Assembly (NCBI RefSeq): GCF_013874595.1
Contig: NZ_CP059431.1
Location: 2,232,001-2,296,000, forward strand
Source of the DNA: Flavobacterium sp. xlx-214
Lineage (GTDB): Bacteria > Bacteroidota > Bacteroidia > Flavobacteriales > Flavobacteriaceae
DNA length: 64,000 nucleotides
Direction: 5' to 3'
The notes under the pieces were generated by a model. It did not search any database. It was not told the DNA's origin and saw nothing but the letters and a program-made list of their open reading frames with translations. This document shows positions 8,039-17,827 of this stretch, one piece after another. The first letter of the stretch is position 1; each line of letters opens with the position of its first letter. A program made the position numbers and the translations under genes.

Positions 8039-9493
8039 ATGAATAATTTTTTTGCAGATGATTTATCCTTACAAGGAGATAGAATTATTGAGCATAAACC
8101 AGCAATTTCGGACAAAACTTTACGAATTAACTTGAATAAGAACATTTATGGTTCTTTTGCAGAAATTGGCGCAGGTCAAGAAACGGCGCGTCATTTTTTT
8201 AGAGCAGGTGCAGCTTCAAGAACAATTGCTAAGGCAATGTCTGCTTATGATAAGCAATTTAGTGATGCAATTTATACAGTTGAAACAGACGGACGTTATG
8301 TGACCGAAACCCGCTTACATAAAATGTTGAATCATGAAGTGAAGCTTTTGGAAGAGCGATTAAATCATGAAGAAAACCCCGATCGCTTATATTTTAGTTA
8401 CGCAAATACAGTTACTACAATTGACTTTGCAAAGAAGTTTAAAGGTCATGGTTGGGTTGGAATTCGTTTTCAGAACGCGCCTAAAGGTGCTTTTAATGAA
8501 ATTATTTTGCACATACAGTTTAAAGAAAATGATGTGTTGTTACAGCAAAGAACCTTAGGTACTTTAGGGGTTAACTTAATTTATGGCGCTTTTTACCAAC
8601 ATCATGATCCTAAAAAACTGATTTATCATTTGTATGATCATTTAGATAAAGATCAGTTAGAAATTGATACCATTAATTTTTCAGGACCTGCATTTAAAGA
8701 TGTAGATAATCGCTTAATGAGTCTTTTTTTGGTGAAAAATGGTATGGCAGATGCGGTTATGTTTGGCGCTAATGGTCAAAATATTTTACCTGCTAATACG
8801 CTTTTTAGAAAAAATGTATTGTTATTGCGTGGTAGTTTTAGACCTGTTACGGTTGTAAATATTGATATGTATCAAAATTCATTGCAGCAGTTTTTAGCAA
8901 AAAATGAAACTACAATTGATAAAACGGTCGTTATTTTTGAAATTACTTTGAATAATTTATTAGCTTTAGGTGCTGTTGATGAACAAGATTTTCTTGATAG
9001 AGCAGATTTATTATGCGCTTTAGGACATACAGTAATGATATCGAACTTTAAAGAATATTTTAAAGTGATTGATTACATTTCAGAATACTCACAAGAAAAA
9101 ATAGCTTTAACAATTGGAGTGCCTAGTTTACTTGAGATTTTTGATGCAAAGCATTATGATAATTTAAACGGAGGTTTGTTTGAAGGTTTAGGTAGATTGT
9201 TTAAGCATAGTTTAGAAATTTATGTGTATCCTCTTCAAAATGATGAAGGATTTATTGTTACAAGTGCTAATATTCAATTACATGATGAAGCGTTAAAACC
9301 TATTTATAACTATTTTAAAACAGAAGGACAAATTGTTGATATTGATAATTTTGATGCTCAAAATCTTCAAGTTTTTTCGCACAAAGTTTTAAATAAGTTA
9401 CATGCTAAAGATCAAAGTTGGCAAAATGATGTACCTGAAACAGTTGCTACAATTATAAAAGAAAAGCAATTGTTTGGTTTTGAATCATTATAA
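8039..9493 (+). CDS. Conserved protein of unknown function (484 aa)
   Basis: Large soluble protein that I recognise only as a conserved bacterial family without a settled role; homologues have carried inconsistent names such as receptor or adenylyltransferase, which the sequence does not support. There is no signal peptide or membrane segment. Notable stretches are the N-terminal LQGDRIIEHKPAISDKTLR and EIGAGQETARHFFRAG, and a central NFSGPAFKDVDNRLMS. It is monocistronic, divergent from the MBL hydrolase gene and followed by a terminator. Confidence 0.75.
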   Translation: MNNFFADDLSLQGDRIIEHKPAISDKTLRINLNKNIYGSFAEIGAGQETARHFFRAGAASRTIAKAMSAYDKQFSDAIYTVETDGRYVTETRLHKMLNHEVKLLEERLNHEENPDRLYFSYANTVTTIDFAKKFKGHGWVGIRFQNAPKGAFNEIILHIQFKENDVLLQQRTLGTLGVNLIYGAFYQHHDPKKLIYHLYDHLDKDQLEIDTINFSGPAFKDVDNRLMSLFLVKNGMADAVMFGANGQNILPANTLFRKNVLLLRGSFRPVTVVNIDMYQNSLQQFLAKNETTIDKTVVIFEITLNNLLALGAVDEQDFLDRADLLCALGHTVMISNFKEYFKVIDYISEYSQEKIALTIGVPSLLEIFDAKHYDNLNGGLFEGLGRLFKHSLEIYVYPLQNDEGFIVTSANIQLHDEALKPIYNYFKTEGQIVDIDNFDAQNLQVFSHKVLNKLHAKDQSWQNDVPETVATIIKEKQLFGFESL

Positions 9494-9498
9494 ATATA

Positions 9499-9528
9499 AA
9501 AAGCGACTTACTCAAAGTCGCTTTTTTA
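9499..9528. terminator. Bidirectional terminator
   Basis: AAAAGCGACTT / AAGTCGCTTTT hairpin with A run upstream and T run downstream, between two convergent genes. It can serve both. Confidence 0.85.
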
Positions 9529-9529
9529 T

Positions 9530-10696
9530 TTAATTATTTATTTGTTTCAACATTTGCTCTTCTTTGTATGTTAACGGAACTACATTGAATTTCTCCCAAT
9601 ATTTTGTTTTATAGTTTTTACCTAAAGGAGTCAATTTTTCGTTTGTATAAAATTTTTCGGCTTTAGGTTGTGTCGGGTTTTCTTCAACAGAATCTACTAG
9701 TAATTCTACAAAGCCACCTACTTTTGTTAATTGATTTACCACTTCGGATACTCCAAAAATACGATACGATGTATAAGTTAATGCATACTTATCTTTATAC
9801 AAATTAAAAATGGTGGTTCTGTTATAAAAACTACGCTTAAAACGATGATTGTTTTGTTGTAAATATTCACTATTAGCAACAAAATTAGGATCAATATTTG
9901 CTTTAATTTCTCTTATTAAGTAATCATCAGCACCATAAATTACAGTACCACTCATCATGGTTTTTTTTGCTTTGTCAATTGGGTTAAAATGTAAAACATT
10001 TAAGGCAACAGCATCAGCAGTTGTTTTTTGTGTTACATATAAATCTAGTTCTTTATTGGTAATAATGCTTTTTACCAAATTAAAATCAAATTCTCTTGAA
10101 ACTCTCTCTTTTAAATCGCCCCAATAATAATTAACTCTTGTTAACGAATCAAATTTCTTTGCCTCATCATTTTTAAATTTTACACTTCTACTTTCATTCA
10201 CTACAACATTACTTTTGTTTATCGATTGTAAATAATAATCAATTTCAGCATCTTCGTATTGATACATAGTTCCGTTAATGTACAGTAATTCACGGTAATA
10301 CGTGTTTAATTTTAAATTCTTGGCAAAACGTTGTTGAGATGTTTTGATGGCTTTTTCAATTTCTTCTTTGATAGATGTTTTGAAAATAACAATTTCTTCT
10401 AACGATTCTGTTGATGGTTGAATTTCAATAGTTAACGATTTTGAATCAGACACAGCTATTTCTCTAGAAAAATAATCTAAATGTTTAATAATAAGCTTAG
10501 TATCTTGCTGTGGCATGTTAAATTGAAAACGACCTTCGCTATTGGTAACTGTACTTTTACCAGAAATATTTCCAATAACCATTACATATTCTATAGGTTT
10601 TTTGGTTTCGGTATCTTTAATAATTCCTTTAACAGTAGTTTGAGCGTAAAGCGCAATGTTTAAAAAAAGTAAACAAATAAGTATTTTGTATTTCAT
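9530..10696 (-). CDS. Secreted protein with carboxypeptidase-regulatory-like domain
   Basis: 388 residues with a signal peptide (hydrophobic 4-16, cleavage near LYAQ). Residues about 20-95 are a CarboxypepD_reg-like beta-sandwich (VKGIIKDTETKKPIEYV, SEGRFQF), as found at the N terminus of many Bacteroidota cell-surface proteins. The rest is a conserved extension without a recognised enzyme motif, and there is no TonB-receptor barrel at this length. Probably periplasmic or outer-membrane associated. Monocistronic. Confidence 0.7.
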   Translation of the reverse strand: MKYKILICLLFLNIALYAQTTVKGIIKDTETKKPIEYVMVIGNISGKSTVTNSEGRFQFNMPQQDTKLIIKHLDYFSREIAVSDSKSLTIEIQPSTESLEEIVIFKTSIKEEIEKAIKTSQQRFAKNLKLNTYYRELLYINGTMYQYEDAEIDYYLQSINKSNVVVNESRSVKFKNDEAKKFDSLTRVNYYWGDLKERVSREFDFNLVKSIITNKELDLYVTQKTTADAVALNVLHFNPIDKAKKTMMSGTVIYGADDYLIREIKANIDPNFVANSEYLQQNNHRFKRSFYNRTTIFNLYKDKYALTYTSYRIFGVSEVVNQLTKVGGFVELLVDSVEENPTQPKAEKFYTNEKLTPLGKNYKTKYWEKFNVVPLTYKEEQMLKQINN

Positions 10697-10745
10697 AATG
10701 CTGGTTTTATTGGTTGGTTACAAAAATGATAATTTGTTACATTGT

Positions 10746-10776
10746 AAACAAAAAAAGAGCCACATTTAGTGACTCT
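10746..10776 (-). terminator. Terminator after glyA
   Basis: On the minus strand, AGAGTCAC / GTGGCTCT (one mismatch) is followed by a T-rich run. It lies just beyond the glyA stop. Confidence 0.65.
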
Positions 10777-10800
10777 TTAACTTTTTATAAAAATAATTTG

Positions 10801-12075
10801 CTAAAAAACAAACAAAGCACGCTCGCTCATTAAGTCATTTACCTCATTACCAATCTCTTCTAAAACTTCTTCGTTTGTATGATTCATTAAAACACGGTCA
10901 ATTAAATCAACAATGGTTTCCATATCACTTTCAACCAATCCACGAGTTGTAACGGCTGCAGTACCTACACGGATTCCTGAAGTAACAAACGGAGATTTAT
11001 CATCAAAAGGAACCATGTTTTTGTTTACTGTAATTTCTGCTTTTACCAAAGCATTTTCAGCATCTTTACCAGAAATGTTTTTGTTGCGTAAATCAATTAA
11101 CATCATGTGGTTATCAGTTCCACCTGAAATAATATTGTATCCTCTCTTCACAAATGCAGCTGCCATTGCTTGTGCATTTTTTTGAACTTGCAACATATAA
11201 TGCATAAACTCATCTTGTAAAGCTTCGCCAAAAGCAACTGCTTTAGCAGCAATAATATGCATTAGCGGACCACCTTGATTTCCTGGAAAAACAGCAGAAT
11301 CTAACAAAGCAGACATCATACGTGTTTCGCCTTTAGGCGTTTTTAAACCAAATGGATTTTCAAAATCTTGCCCCATCATAATCATACCACCTCTTGGACC
11401 ACGTAATGTTTTATGTGTAGTAGTTGTTACAATATGACAGTGAGGTAGGGGGTCAGACAATAATCCTTTAGCAATTAAACCAGCAGGATGCGAAATATCG
11501 GCCATTAACAACGCGCCTACAGAATCAGCAATTTCACGGAAACGTTTAAAATCCATATCACGAGAGTAAGCCGATGCACCTGCAATAATCAATTGTGGTT
11601 TTTCGCGTTCTGCAACTTCTTGAATTTTATCGTAATTAATCAATCCAGTAGCTTCATCAACACCATAAAAAACAGGATTGTATAATTTACCAGAGAAATT
11701 TACAGGCGAACCATGTGTTAAATGCCCACCGTGCGATAAATCAAAACCTAAAATTTTATCACCTGGCTTTAAAACGGCAGCGTAAACGGCTGTATTTGCT
11801 TGTGAACCAGAGTGAGGTTGTACATTTACATAAGCTGCATTAAACAAAGCCTTAGCTCTGTCAATAGCTAATTGTTCTACAATATCTACCACTTCACAAC
11901 CACCATAGTATCTTTTACCTGGGTATCCTTCTGCGTATTTATTGGTTAAAACCGATCCTGCAGCTTCCATAACTTGGTCGCTTACAAAGTTTTCCGAAGC
12001 AATTAATTCCAAACCATGAACTTGTCTGTCTTGCTCATCTAAAATTAAATCAAAGATTTGTTCGTCGCGTTGCAT
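10801..12075 (-). CDS. glyA: Serine hydroxymethyltransferase
   Basis: PLP enzyme converting serine and tetrahydrofolate to glycine and methylene-tetrahydrofolate, the main source of one-carbon units. The 424 residues show LIASENFVS near the N terminus, [25 protein letters not shown], and Lys222 in [12 protein letters not shown] that binds PLP. Length is normal. It is divergent from fahA. A TAAATTTG element on the minus strand (12101-12108) is a possible promoter -7 box. Confidence 0.97.
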   Translation of the reverse strand: MQRDEQIFDLILDEQDRQVHGLELIASENFVSDQVMEAAGSVLTNKYAEGYPGKRYYGGCEVVDIVEQLAIDRAKALFNAAYVNVQPHSGSQANTAVYAAVLKPGDKILGFDLSHGGHLTHGSPVNFSGKLYNPVFYGVDEATGLINYDKIQEVAEREKPQLIIAGASAYSRDMDFKRFREIADSVGALLMADISHPAGLIAKGLLSDPLPHCHIVTTTTHKTLRGPRGGMIMMGQDFENPFGLKTPKGETRMMSALLDSAVFPGNQGGPLMHIIAAKAVAFGEALQDEFMHYMLQVQKNAQAMAAAFVKRGYNIISGGTDNHMMLIDLRNKNISGKDAENALVKAEITVNKNMVPFDDKSPFVTSGIRVGTAAVTTRGLVESDMETIVDLIDRVLMNHTNEEVLEEIGNEVNDLMSERALFVF

Positions 12076-12159
12076 TTTTATTAATTCTTTAAAATGAACT
12101 CAAATTTATGAAAAATCATTGTTATATTCGCATAAGTAATCTAATTAGAACAAAATTTA

Positions 12160-13452
12160 ATGAAAACTATGAATATACCTGCTAACAATCCTACTTTAAA
12201 GTCGTGGTTAGAAGTACCTAACAACAGCGATTTTCCTATTCAGAACATTCCTTTTGGCGTTTTTTCTGTAGAAGAAGAGGATTTAGTGATTGGAACCAGA
12301 ATTGGCGATTATGCTATTAGTTTAACAGCTTTAAACGACTTAGGCTTTTTTAAAGATATTGATTTTGATGATAATGTTTTGTATGATGAAACTTTAAACG
12401 CTTTTATTTCGGAAGGAAAAGAAGTGTGGAGAGCTATGCGTAACAGAATATCAGAAATTTTTGAAGCAAACAACCCAAAATTACGTGATGATGTAAAATC
12501 ACGCGAATTGGTTATTTTTAATGTAAACGAAGTTAATGTAGAATTACCTGTTTTTATTGGCGATTATACTGATTTCTTTGCAAGCCGTGAACACGCTACC
12601 AATACAGGAACAATGTTTCGCGATCCTGCAAACGCTTTATTACCAAACTGGTTGCATTTACCTGTAGGATATCACGGAAGAAGTTCAACTATTGTTCCAT
12701 CAGGTGTACCTGTTAATCGTCCGTTAGGACAAACATTACCAAAAGGTGAAAAACAACCTGTTTTTGGTCCTTCAAAACGAGTTGATTTTGAATTAGAAAC
12801 GGCTTTTATTACAAGCGATGCCAATATTATGGGAGAAAGAGTTTCTGTTGCTGATGCTGAAAATCATATTTTTGGAATGGTTTTATTAAACGATTGGTCT
12901 GCACGTGATATTCAAGCATGGGAATATGTGCCACTAGGGCCATTCTTGGCTAAAAACTTTGGATCGTCTATTTCTTGTTGGGTAGTTACTATGGATGCTT
13001 TAGAGCCTTTCCGTTGTGAAAGTCCTTCTCAAGAAGATCCTAAACCATTGCCTTATTTACAACAAACAGGAAATAATGCATTTGATATCAACTTAGAAGT
13101 AATTATTCAACCAGAAAACGCTGAAGGAAAAGTAGTTACAAAATCAAACTTAAAATACATGTACTGGACAATGAGTCAGCAATTAGCGCATCACACCGTG
13201 AATGGTTGTTTGGTAAGTTCGGGTGATTTAATGGGTTCAGGTACTATTTCAGGTCCAACAAAAGATAGTTATGGATCAATGTTAGAATTATCATGGGGTG
13301 GACAAAATCCTATTGAAATGGCTGATGGTTCAACTCGTACTTTTATTGAAGATTTTGATACTGTAATTATGAAAGGTTACTGTGAAAAAGATGGAGTACG
13401 TATTGGTTTTGGTGAAGTGTCATCTCAATTATTACCAGCAATAGCATTCTAA
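12160..13452 (+). CDS. fahA: Fumarylacetoacetase
   Basis: Hydrolyses fumarylacetoacetate to fumarate and acetoacetate, the last step of tyrosine and phenylalanine breakdown. The 430-residue protein has the N-terminal FAA domain and the catalytic core with DYTDFFASREHATNTG, LPVGYHGRSS, a metal-binding acidic region (FELETAF) and LNDWSARDIQAWEYVPLGPF. Either ATG at 12160 or 12169 could start it. No other tyrosine-catabolism gene is adjacent. Terminator follows. Confidence 0.95.
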   Translation: MKTMNIPANNPTLKSWLEVPNNSDFPIQNIPFGVFSVEEEDLVIGTRIGDYAISLTALNDLGFFKDIDFDDNVLYDETLNAFISEGKEVWRAMRNRISEIFEANNPKLRDDVKSRELVIFNVNEVNVELPVFIGDYTDFFASREHATNTGTMFRDPANALLPNWLHLPVGYHGRSSTIVPSGVPVNRPLGQTLPKGEKQPVFGPSKRVDFELETAFITSDANIMGERVSVADAENHIFGMVLLNDWSARDIQAWEYVPLGPFLAKNFGSSISCWVVTMDALEPFRCESPSQEDPKPLPYLQQTGNNAFDINLEVIIQPENAEGKVVTKSNLKYMYWTMSQQLAHHTVNGCLVSSGDLMGSGTISGPTKDSYGSMLELSWGGQNPIEMADGSTRTFIEDFDTVIMKGYCEKDGVRIGFGEVSSQLLPAIAF

Positions 13453-13482
13453 AAAAAAGATATTTTTCATTTATATTGTTAA

Positions 13483-13511
13483 AAAACCATTCATATGAAT
13501 GGTTTTTTTTA
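13483..13511 (+). terminator. Terminator after fahA
   Basis: Perfect AAAACCATTC / GAATGGTTTT hairpin with ATAT loop and a long T run. Confidence 0.85.
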
Positions 13512-13538
13512 TTATATTTAACATAAATATTTTGGGGT

Positions 13539-14273
13539 ATGAAAAATGTTACACTTTTATTATTTGCATTGCTGCTTTTTTCTTGTGATGATGAAATTTA
13601 TCCACCTGCAAAACTAGATGATCCACTATCAGAACAAGAGCAAAAACCTGAAACGCCTCCCGAAGGATTGAAACTGAAAGGCAAAGGTGGATTACTATCT
13701 CAAAGTTTCTTTTACAATAAGAACGGTTTTATTGACTCTATTAGTAGTTACCATGGTTGGGGAGATGATTTTACAGAGAAGTTTATTTACAATAACTTAA
13801 ACCAAATTGTTGAATACCGATATGTTGTAGATGAACCTGGACGACCAGAATATTTCAAGAAGAACACAACTTTTTACACTTACAATACTAAAAATCAAAT
13901 TATATCTTCTTTAACATACGATAAAAACAATGTAGCTATTGCTTATAAAACATATAATTATACTACAGATGGAGGTTTATTTAGCTCAAACAGAAAGGTT
14001 GTTAATGAGAATATAGTTGAAGATTCAAATGGAACGGTTAAATATCAATTTGATGATAAAAGAAATCCTTATTACAATATTTACCCAAAAGCGTATCGCA
14101 TTCTAAAGTTCATAAATAAAAATAATATTTTAGTTACTGAAAGGCATTATAGTTCAGAAGTTATTACCAATACTCATTCTTTAAAATATAATGCAGACAA
14201 TTATATTATTTCAGAAGAAATCTCTAATATGCCGTTAGATACTGATGATCGTAGAAGTTTTACTTATTATTAA
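13539..14273 (+). CDS. Surface lipoprotein with YD-like repeats, first tandem copy
   Basis: 244 residues with a lipoprotein signal ending in LLFSC (Cys16). The DDE that follows resembles the acidic surface-export signal of Bacteroidota lipoproteins, so cell-surface display is inferred. The mature part contains short repeats of the form (F/Y)xYNxxNQI, for example FIYNNLNQI and YTYNTKNQI, similar to single Rhs/YD repeats. The next gene is a paralogue sharing a PPEG(L/M)K(L/I)K start and NPYYNIYPKAY near the C terminus. Function unknown. Confidence 0.7.
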   Translation: MKNVTLLLFALLLFSCDDEIYPPAKLDDPLSEQEQKPETPPEGLKLKGKGGLLSQSFFYNKNGFIDSISSYHGWGDDFTEKFIYNNLNQIVEYRYVVDEPGRPEYFKKNTTFYTYNTKNQIISSLTYDKNNVAIAYKTYNYTTDGGLFSSNRKVVNENIVEDSNGTVKYQFDDKRNPYYNIYPKAYRILKFINKNNILVTERHYSSEVITNTHSLKYNADNYIISEEISNMPLDTDDRRSFTYY

Positions 14274-14291
14274 TTGTTTAAAATGGAAATC

Positions 14292-14999
14292 ATGAGAAAT
14301 ATACTACTATTTTTATGTTTATGTTTTATAGCATGTGACGATGAAATTCATCCTTCTAATGATGAGGTAATAATTGCAGAAACTCCACCAGAAGGTATGA
14401 AAATTAAACAAAAAGAAGGAAATTCATCGCAAGAATATTTTTATCATAATAATGGGTTTATCGATTCCATATATACTAATAAAGGATACATAGCTACAGA
14501 AAAATTTATTTATAATAAGAAGAATCAAATAACCGAAGTTAGAGTTAATTATAGAAATGCTAATGCTAGTGAGTTTACTACAAAAATCACTAATTACACT
14601 TACAATGATGCTAATCAAATAATTTTAATGGAAGTTTATGACAAAAACAATGTGTTGATTGATATTAAAAACTATACTTATAATGCAGATGGAACTTTAT
14701 ATAATCCTGTAAAAATAGTAGAAAACGAAAATTTGGTTAAAGAAAATGCACCTGATACTTATATTACTTTTAAATATGATGCTAATCCAAATCCTTATTA
14801 CAATATTTATCCAAAAGCTTACAAAATTTTAAATTATATTAATAAGAATAATTTAAAATTAAAGACATTAAAAAACTCTTATCAAAATTTGCAATGGTCT
14901 CATGAGTTAAGTTATAATGATAATAAATATGTTACTTATGAGATTATTAGAAATTATGAAAATGGATATGAAACAAACAAATTTCACTATTATCCATAA
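14292..14999 (+). CDS. Surface lipoprotein with YD-like repeats, second tandem copy
   Basis: About 235 residues from the ATG at 14292, chosen because it begins the signal peptide MRNILLFLCLCFIAC directly; ATG 14283 is an alternative. Lipobox cysteine is residue 15, followed by DDE. It shares with the preceding gene the FYxNNGFIDSI motif, YTYN repeats and NPYYNIYPKAY, so the pair arose by duplication. The two are 18 bp apart and probably co-transcribed. Function unknown. Confidence 0.7.
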   Translation: MRNILLFLCLCFIACDDEIHPSNDEVIIAETPPEGMKIKQKEGNSSQEYFYHNNGFIDSIYTNKGYIATEKFIYNKKNQITEVRVNYRNANASEFTTKITNYTYNDANQIILMEVYDKNNVLIDIKNYTYNADGTLYNPVKIVENENLVKENAPDTYITFKYDANPNPYYNIYPKAYKILNYINKNNLKLKTLKNSYQNLQWSHELSYNDNKYVTYEIIRNYENGYETNKFHYYP

Positions 15000-15036
15000 T
15001 TAAATGTTTTAGAATAACAATGTGATATAAAAAAAA

Positions 15037-15064
15037 CCTCAAATTTATTTTGAGGCTTTTTTTA
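15037..15064. terminator. Terminator after the lipoprotein pair
   Basis: CCTCAAA / TTTGAGG hairpin, A run before and T run after, so it can work in both directions between the convergent genes. Confidence 0.8.
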
Positions 15065-15143
15065 TTATTCTAAAAATTAGAAAACTAATTTAAATAGCAC
15101 AAAAAGGAAGCCTTAAAAAAAATTACAAAGGTGCCAATTTTAA

Positions 15144-15524
15144 CTAATAAGGATGTTGTGCAAATTGAATAGTGATGATTTCACTGTCAATAAACCCAGC
15201 TCTTTTTGCCTGAAATTTAACATTTGCAATTGTTTTGTGTTCATAAACGTTACCATCCATTTTTACACCATCAACATAGTAAGTAACATCATTAATAGGG
15301 GTTGTTCCGCTAGTTGTTGTTAATGTTACTTTTTGACCTAATTCAACAAATAAAAGATTTTTTTCTTTTATAAATTTTGCATCAGATGAAATTTTTAACT
15401 GAGCTCCTACATTAGGATTAGGATTTGGTGTTGGAGTTTCCATAACAGGTTCATCTTCTGAACAAGAAGTAAAACTAATTGCTGAAAATGTACTTATAGC
15501 GATAAAGAACAAAATCTTTTTCAT
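15144..15524 (-). CDS. Small lipoprotein of unknown function
   Basis: 126 residues with signal peptide and lipobox ISFTSC (Cys21) followed by acidic SEDEP, suggesting surface display. A proline/asparagine linker (TPTPNPNPN) leads to a small beta-rich domain, perhaps immunoglobulin-like. No family recognised. Monocistronic. Confidence 0.65.
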   Translation of the reverse strand: MKKILFFIAISTFSAISFTSCSEDEPVMETPTPNPNPNVGAQLKISSDAKFIKEKNLLFVELGQKVTLTTTSGTTPINDVTYYVDGVKMDGNVYEHKTIANVKFQAKRAGFIDSEIITIQFAQHPY

Positions 15525-15588
15525 AATAGAAATATTAATGAGGGTTATTTGTGAATAAAATTAAAATAAAGTTATAAAAATACAAAAT

Positions 15589-16791
15589 TTATTTACTTAA
15601 CAAAATTTTTATTCTACTTGCGGCAATATATGAAGCTATTGTGCCTAAAATAAAAAGAGTAGCTATAACTAAAAATCCATTTTGCCATTTAAAAACAATT
15701 GGATAAGGAAAATCTTCAGCTATCGTTATCCATCCAAAATGTTGTTGCAATAAAGTAATGATAATTCCTAAAATTAAACCAATTACAGCACCTCCAAGTG
15801 ATAATATCAGTCCTTGGTATAAAAATATTCTTTTAAGTTTTTGATGCGTAAAACCTAAAAAAAGCAATGTTTTTATATGTTCTTTCTTTTCTAGGATTAT
15901 CATGATAATAGATCCTGTTAAACAAAAAAGAGTTACTATAATAATTAATGTAAAGATTAAATAAATGGCTAAACTTTCTGTTTTTAACATTTTATACAGA
16001 CCTTCATTTAACTGCGATCTGTCTTTTATAATTACATTCTCTCCAAAAATAGATGATAATTCTGAAATTGCTTTGCTTTCAGTAATATCCTTTTTTATTT
16101 TGAACTCAATTTTAGAAACTTCGTTGGGTTTAAAACTTAATAAGTTTTGACCCACAGAAAAATTGGTGTAAATATATTTATTGTCTGTATCAACATTATT
16201 TAATCGGTACACACCAGAAATATATAAAGGTAGTTTAATATAAGCATCTTCTGGTGTTGTAATTAAGCCTTTTCCTGGTTTCATAGCCAATACTTCTAAT
16301 AATTTATCATTAGAATACATACCAGCCGATAGTTCATTTGCTAAAATATCACCAATTACAGCATCATTACTGTTCTTTTGCATCCATTTTCCATATGGAA
16401 TGTGTTGCGATATAGCCACTGTTTTAACATAGTTGCTATCTACAGCTTTTATAAAAGCAACCAATTGTTTATCGCCATAAGTAAAAACAACTCTATCTTC
16501 AATGATTTTAGAATATGAAGAGAAAGTAGTGCTGTTTTTTAAAGCTTGTTCATGTTTAGTAGTAAATTCAAAGTTTTTTCCTTTGGTAGGTAATACAACT
16601 AAATCGGGGTCAATTACATTACTAAACGATAAAGCAAAATGCTCTAAACCACTAAAAACGGATAAAACTACAAATAACGCCATACTACCTACAATAATTC
16701 CTATGGCAGAAATACGCGTAATTATATTTACAGCTTTAGTTTTGCTTTTACTAAAGGCATATCGTTTTGCTATGTAAAAAACACTGTTCAA
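15589..16791 (-). CDS. ABC transporter permease, LolC/LolE-FtsX family
   Basis: 400-residue permease with the MacB/FtsX layout: one N-terminal membrane helix (about 20-48), a large periplasmic domain, then three C-terminal helices (about 275-300, 325-350, 370-392). The N terminus YIAKRYAFSKSKTKAVNIITRIS is typical of lipoprotein-releasing permeases that extract lipoproteins from the inner membrane. The partner ATPase is not adjacent. It lies 6 bp after rbfA on the same strand, so the two are probably co-transcribed. Confidence 0.8.
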   Translation of the reverse strand: MNSVFYIAKRYAFSKSKTKAVNIITRISAIGIIVGSMALFVVLSVFSGLEHFALSFSNVIDPDLVVLPTKGKNFEFTTKHEQALKNSTTFSSYSKIIEDRVVFTYGDKQLVAFIKAVDSNYVKTVAISQHIPYGKWMQKNSNDAVIGDILANELSAGMYSNDKLLEVLAMKPGKGLITTPEDAYIKLPLYISGVYRLNNVDTDNKYIYTNFSVGQNLLSFKPNEVSKIEFKIKKDITESKAISELSSIFGENVIIKDRSQLNEGLYKMLKTESLAIYLIFTLIIIVTLFCLTGSIIMIILEKKEHIKTLLFLGFTHQKLKRIFLYQGLILSLGGAVIGLILGIIITLLQQHFGWITIAEDFPYPIVFKWQNGFLVIATLFILGTIASYIAASRIKILLSK

Positions 16792-16797
16792 TGAAGC

Positions 16798-17190
16798 TTA
16801 TTTTTTCTTTCTACGAGCAAGTAAATCTCTGTTTTCTATTGGATTTTCGTCTCCTTTTAAAGCGGTATCAATCTTTTCAATATAATCTAAGCTATCATCA
16901 ACATAAAAAATAAGATTAGGTACTTTTCTTAGTTGATTTTTTACTCTTTGCGCTAAATCATGCTTAATTAAAGGCGCGTTTGATTGAATAGCTTTCAACA
17001 AATCAGTCGCTTTTTCAGTAGGAAAAATACTTAAATAAACTTTTGCAATAGATAAATCGGTTGTGATATTTACTTTTGATACCGTAATAATTAAGTTAGA
17101 AATACCATTTTTACGAATTTCTCCTTGTAAAATATCTACCAAATCGGCCTGTAATAAGGCACCCATTTTCTTTTGTCTGTTTGTTTCCAT
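16798..17190 (-). CDS. rbfA: 30S ribosome-binding factor A
   Basis: Single KH-like domain protein that helps 16S rRNA 5'-end maturation and 30S assembly, especially in the cold. The 130 residues show METNRQKKMGALLQADLVD, the DLSIAKVYLSI strand and HDLAQRVKNQLRKVPNLIFYVDDS. The ATG at 17190 is chosen rather than an upstream TTG because family members begin just before RQ(K/R)K. A TATTTTTG promoter box on the minus strand (17195-17202) ends 4 bp before this ATG, implying a very short or absent leader. Confidence 0.93.
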   Translation of the reverse strand: METNRQKKMGALLQADLVDILQGEIRKNGISNLIITVSKVNITTDLSIAKVYLSIFPTEKATDLLKAIQSNAPLIKHDLAQRVKNQLRKVPNLIFYVDDSLDYIEKIDTALKGDENPIENRDLLARRKKK

Positions 17191-17223
17191 GGCACAAAAA
17201 TACAAATATTATGAGAGATATTT

Positions 17224-17231
17224 TATCTTTG
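17224..17231 (+). promoter_or_regulatory. Candidate -7 promoter element for mce
   Basis: TATCTTTG matches TAnnTTTG 21 bp before the ATG at 17253. No upstream TTG at the expected spacing. Confidence 0.4.
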
Positions 17232-17252
17232 CTGAAATATAAAACAATCATT

Positions 17253-17654
17253 ATGCGAAAAGTTGAACATATAGGAATTGCGGTTCGTAATTTAGAAGAA
17301 TCTAATATTTTGTTTGAAAAATTATTAGGAATTCCTGCTTACAAAGAAGAAGAAGTACTATCAGAAGGAGTAAAGACGTCTTTTTTTCAAAACGGACCTA
17401 ATAAAATTGAATTGTTAGAAGCTACTAATGCAGACTCTCCAATTGCTAAATTTTTAGAGAAAAAGGGAGAGGGTATTCATCACATTGCTTTTGATGTAGA
17501 AGATATTGTTTCTGAAATAAATCGATTAAAAATGGAAGGATTTACCGTTTTAAATGAAACACCTAAAAAAGGAGCTGATAATAAGTTAGTCGCTTTTTTA
17601 CATCCAAAAGGAACCAATGGTGTTTTAATTGAATTATGTCAAGAGATAAAATAA
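17253..17654 (+). CDS. mce: Methylmalonyl-CoA epimerase
   Basis: Glyoxalase/VOC-fold enzyme of 133 residues that interconverts the two stereoisomers of methylmalonyl-CoA in propionate metabolism. Metal ligands fit His7 region (KVEHIGIAVRNLEES), Glu in KIELLEA, His in GEGIHHIAFDV and Glu in GVLIELCQ. The start at 17253 is preferred over upstream codons because the domain begins directly there and a promoter box overlaps the longer frame. It faces meaB, which serves the methylmalonyl-CoA mutase of the same pathway. Confidence 0.9.
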   Translation: MRKVEHIGIAVRNLEESNILFEKLLGIPAYKEEEVLSEGVKTSFFQNGPNKIELLEATNADSPIAKFLEKKGEGIHHIAFDVEDIVSEINRLKMEGFTVLNETPKKGADNKLVAFLHPKGTNGVLIELCQEIK

Positions 17655-17726
17655 AATATGGAACCTGTTTTTCATGATTTTAAAATATTTTTTTAATATA
17701 CTAGAGTTTTTTTTGAAACGATATAT

Positions 17727-17785
17727 AAAAAAAGTAGTTGAAAAAGTATTATTTATTGTAAATTGTTTTCCAACTACTTTTTTTT
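17727..17785. terminator. Bidirectional terminator between mce and meaB
   Basis: AAAAAAAGTAGTTG and CAACTACTTTTTTTT form a long stem around a 30-nt AT-rich loop, with A and T runs on either side. It lies between convergent genes. Confidence 0.65.
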
Positions 17786-17827
17786 AGACTATAAATATTA
17801 TAAAGTATAATCTTTATTAATGCTAAC

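Noticed and set aside
8039..9493. Naming the 484-aa protein a TonB-dependent receptor
   Set aside because: No signal peptide, plug or barrel pattern.
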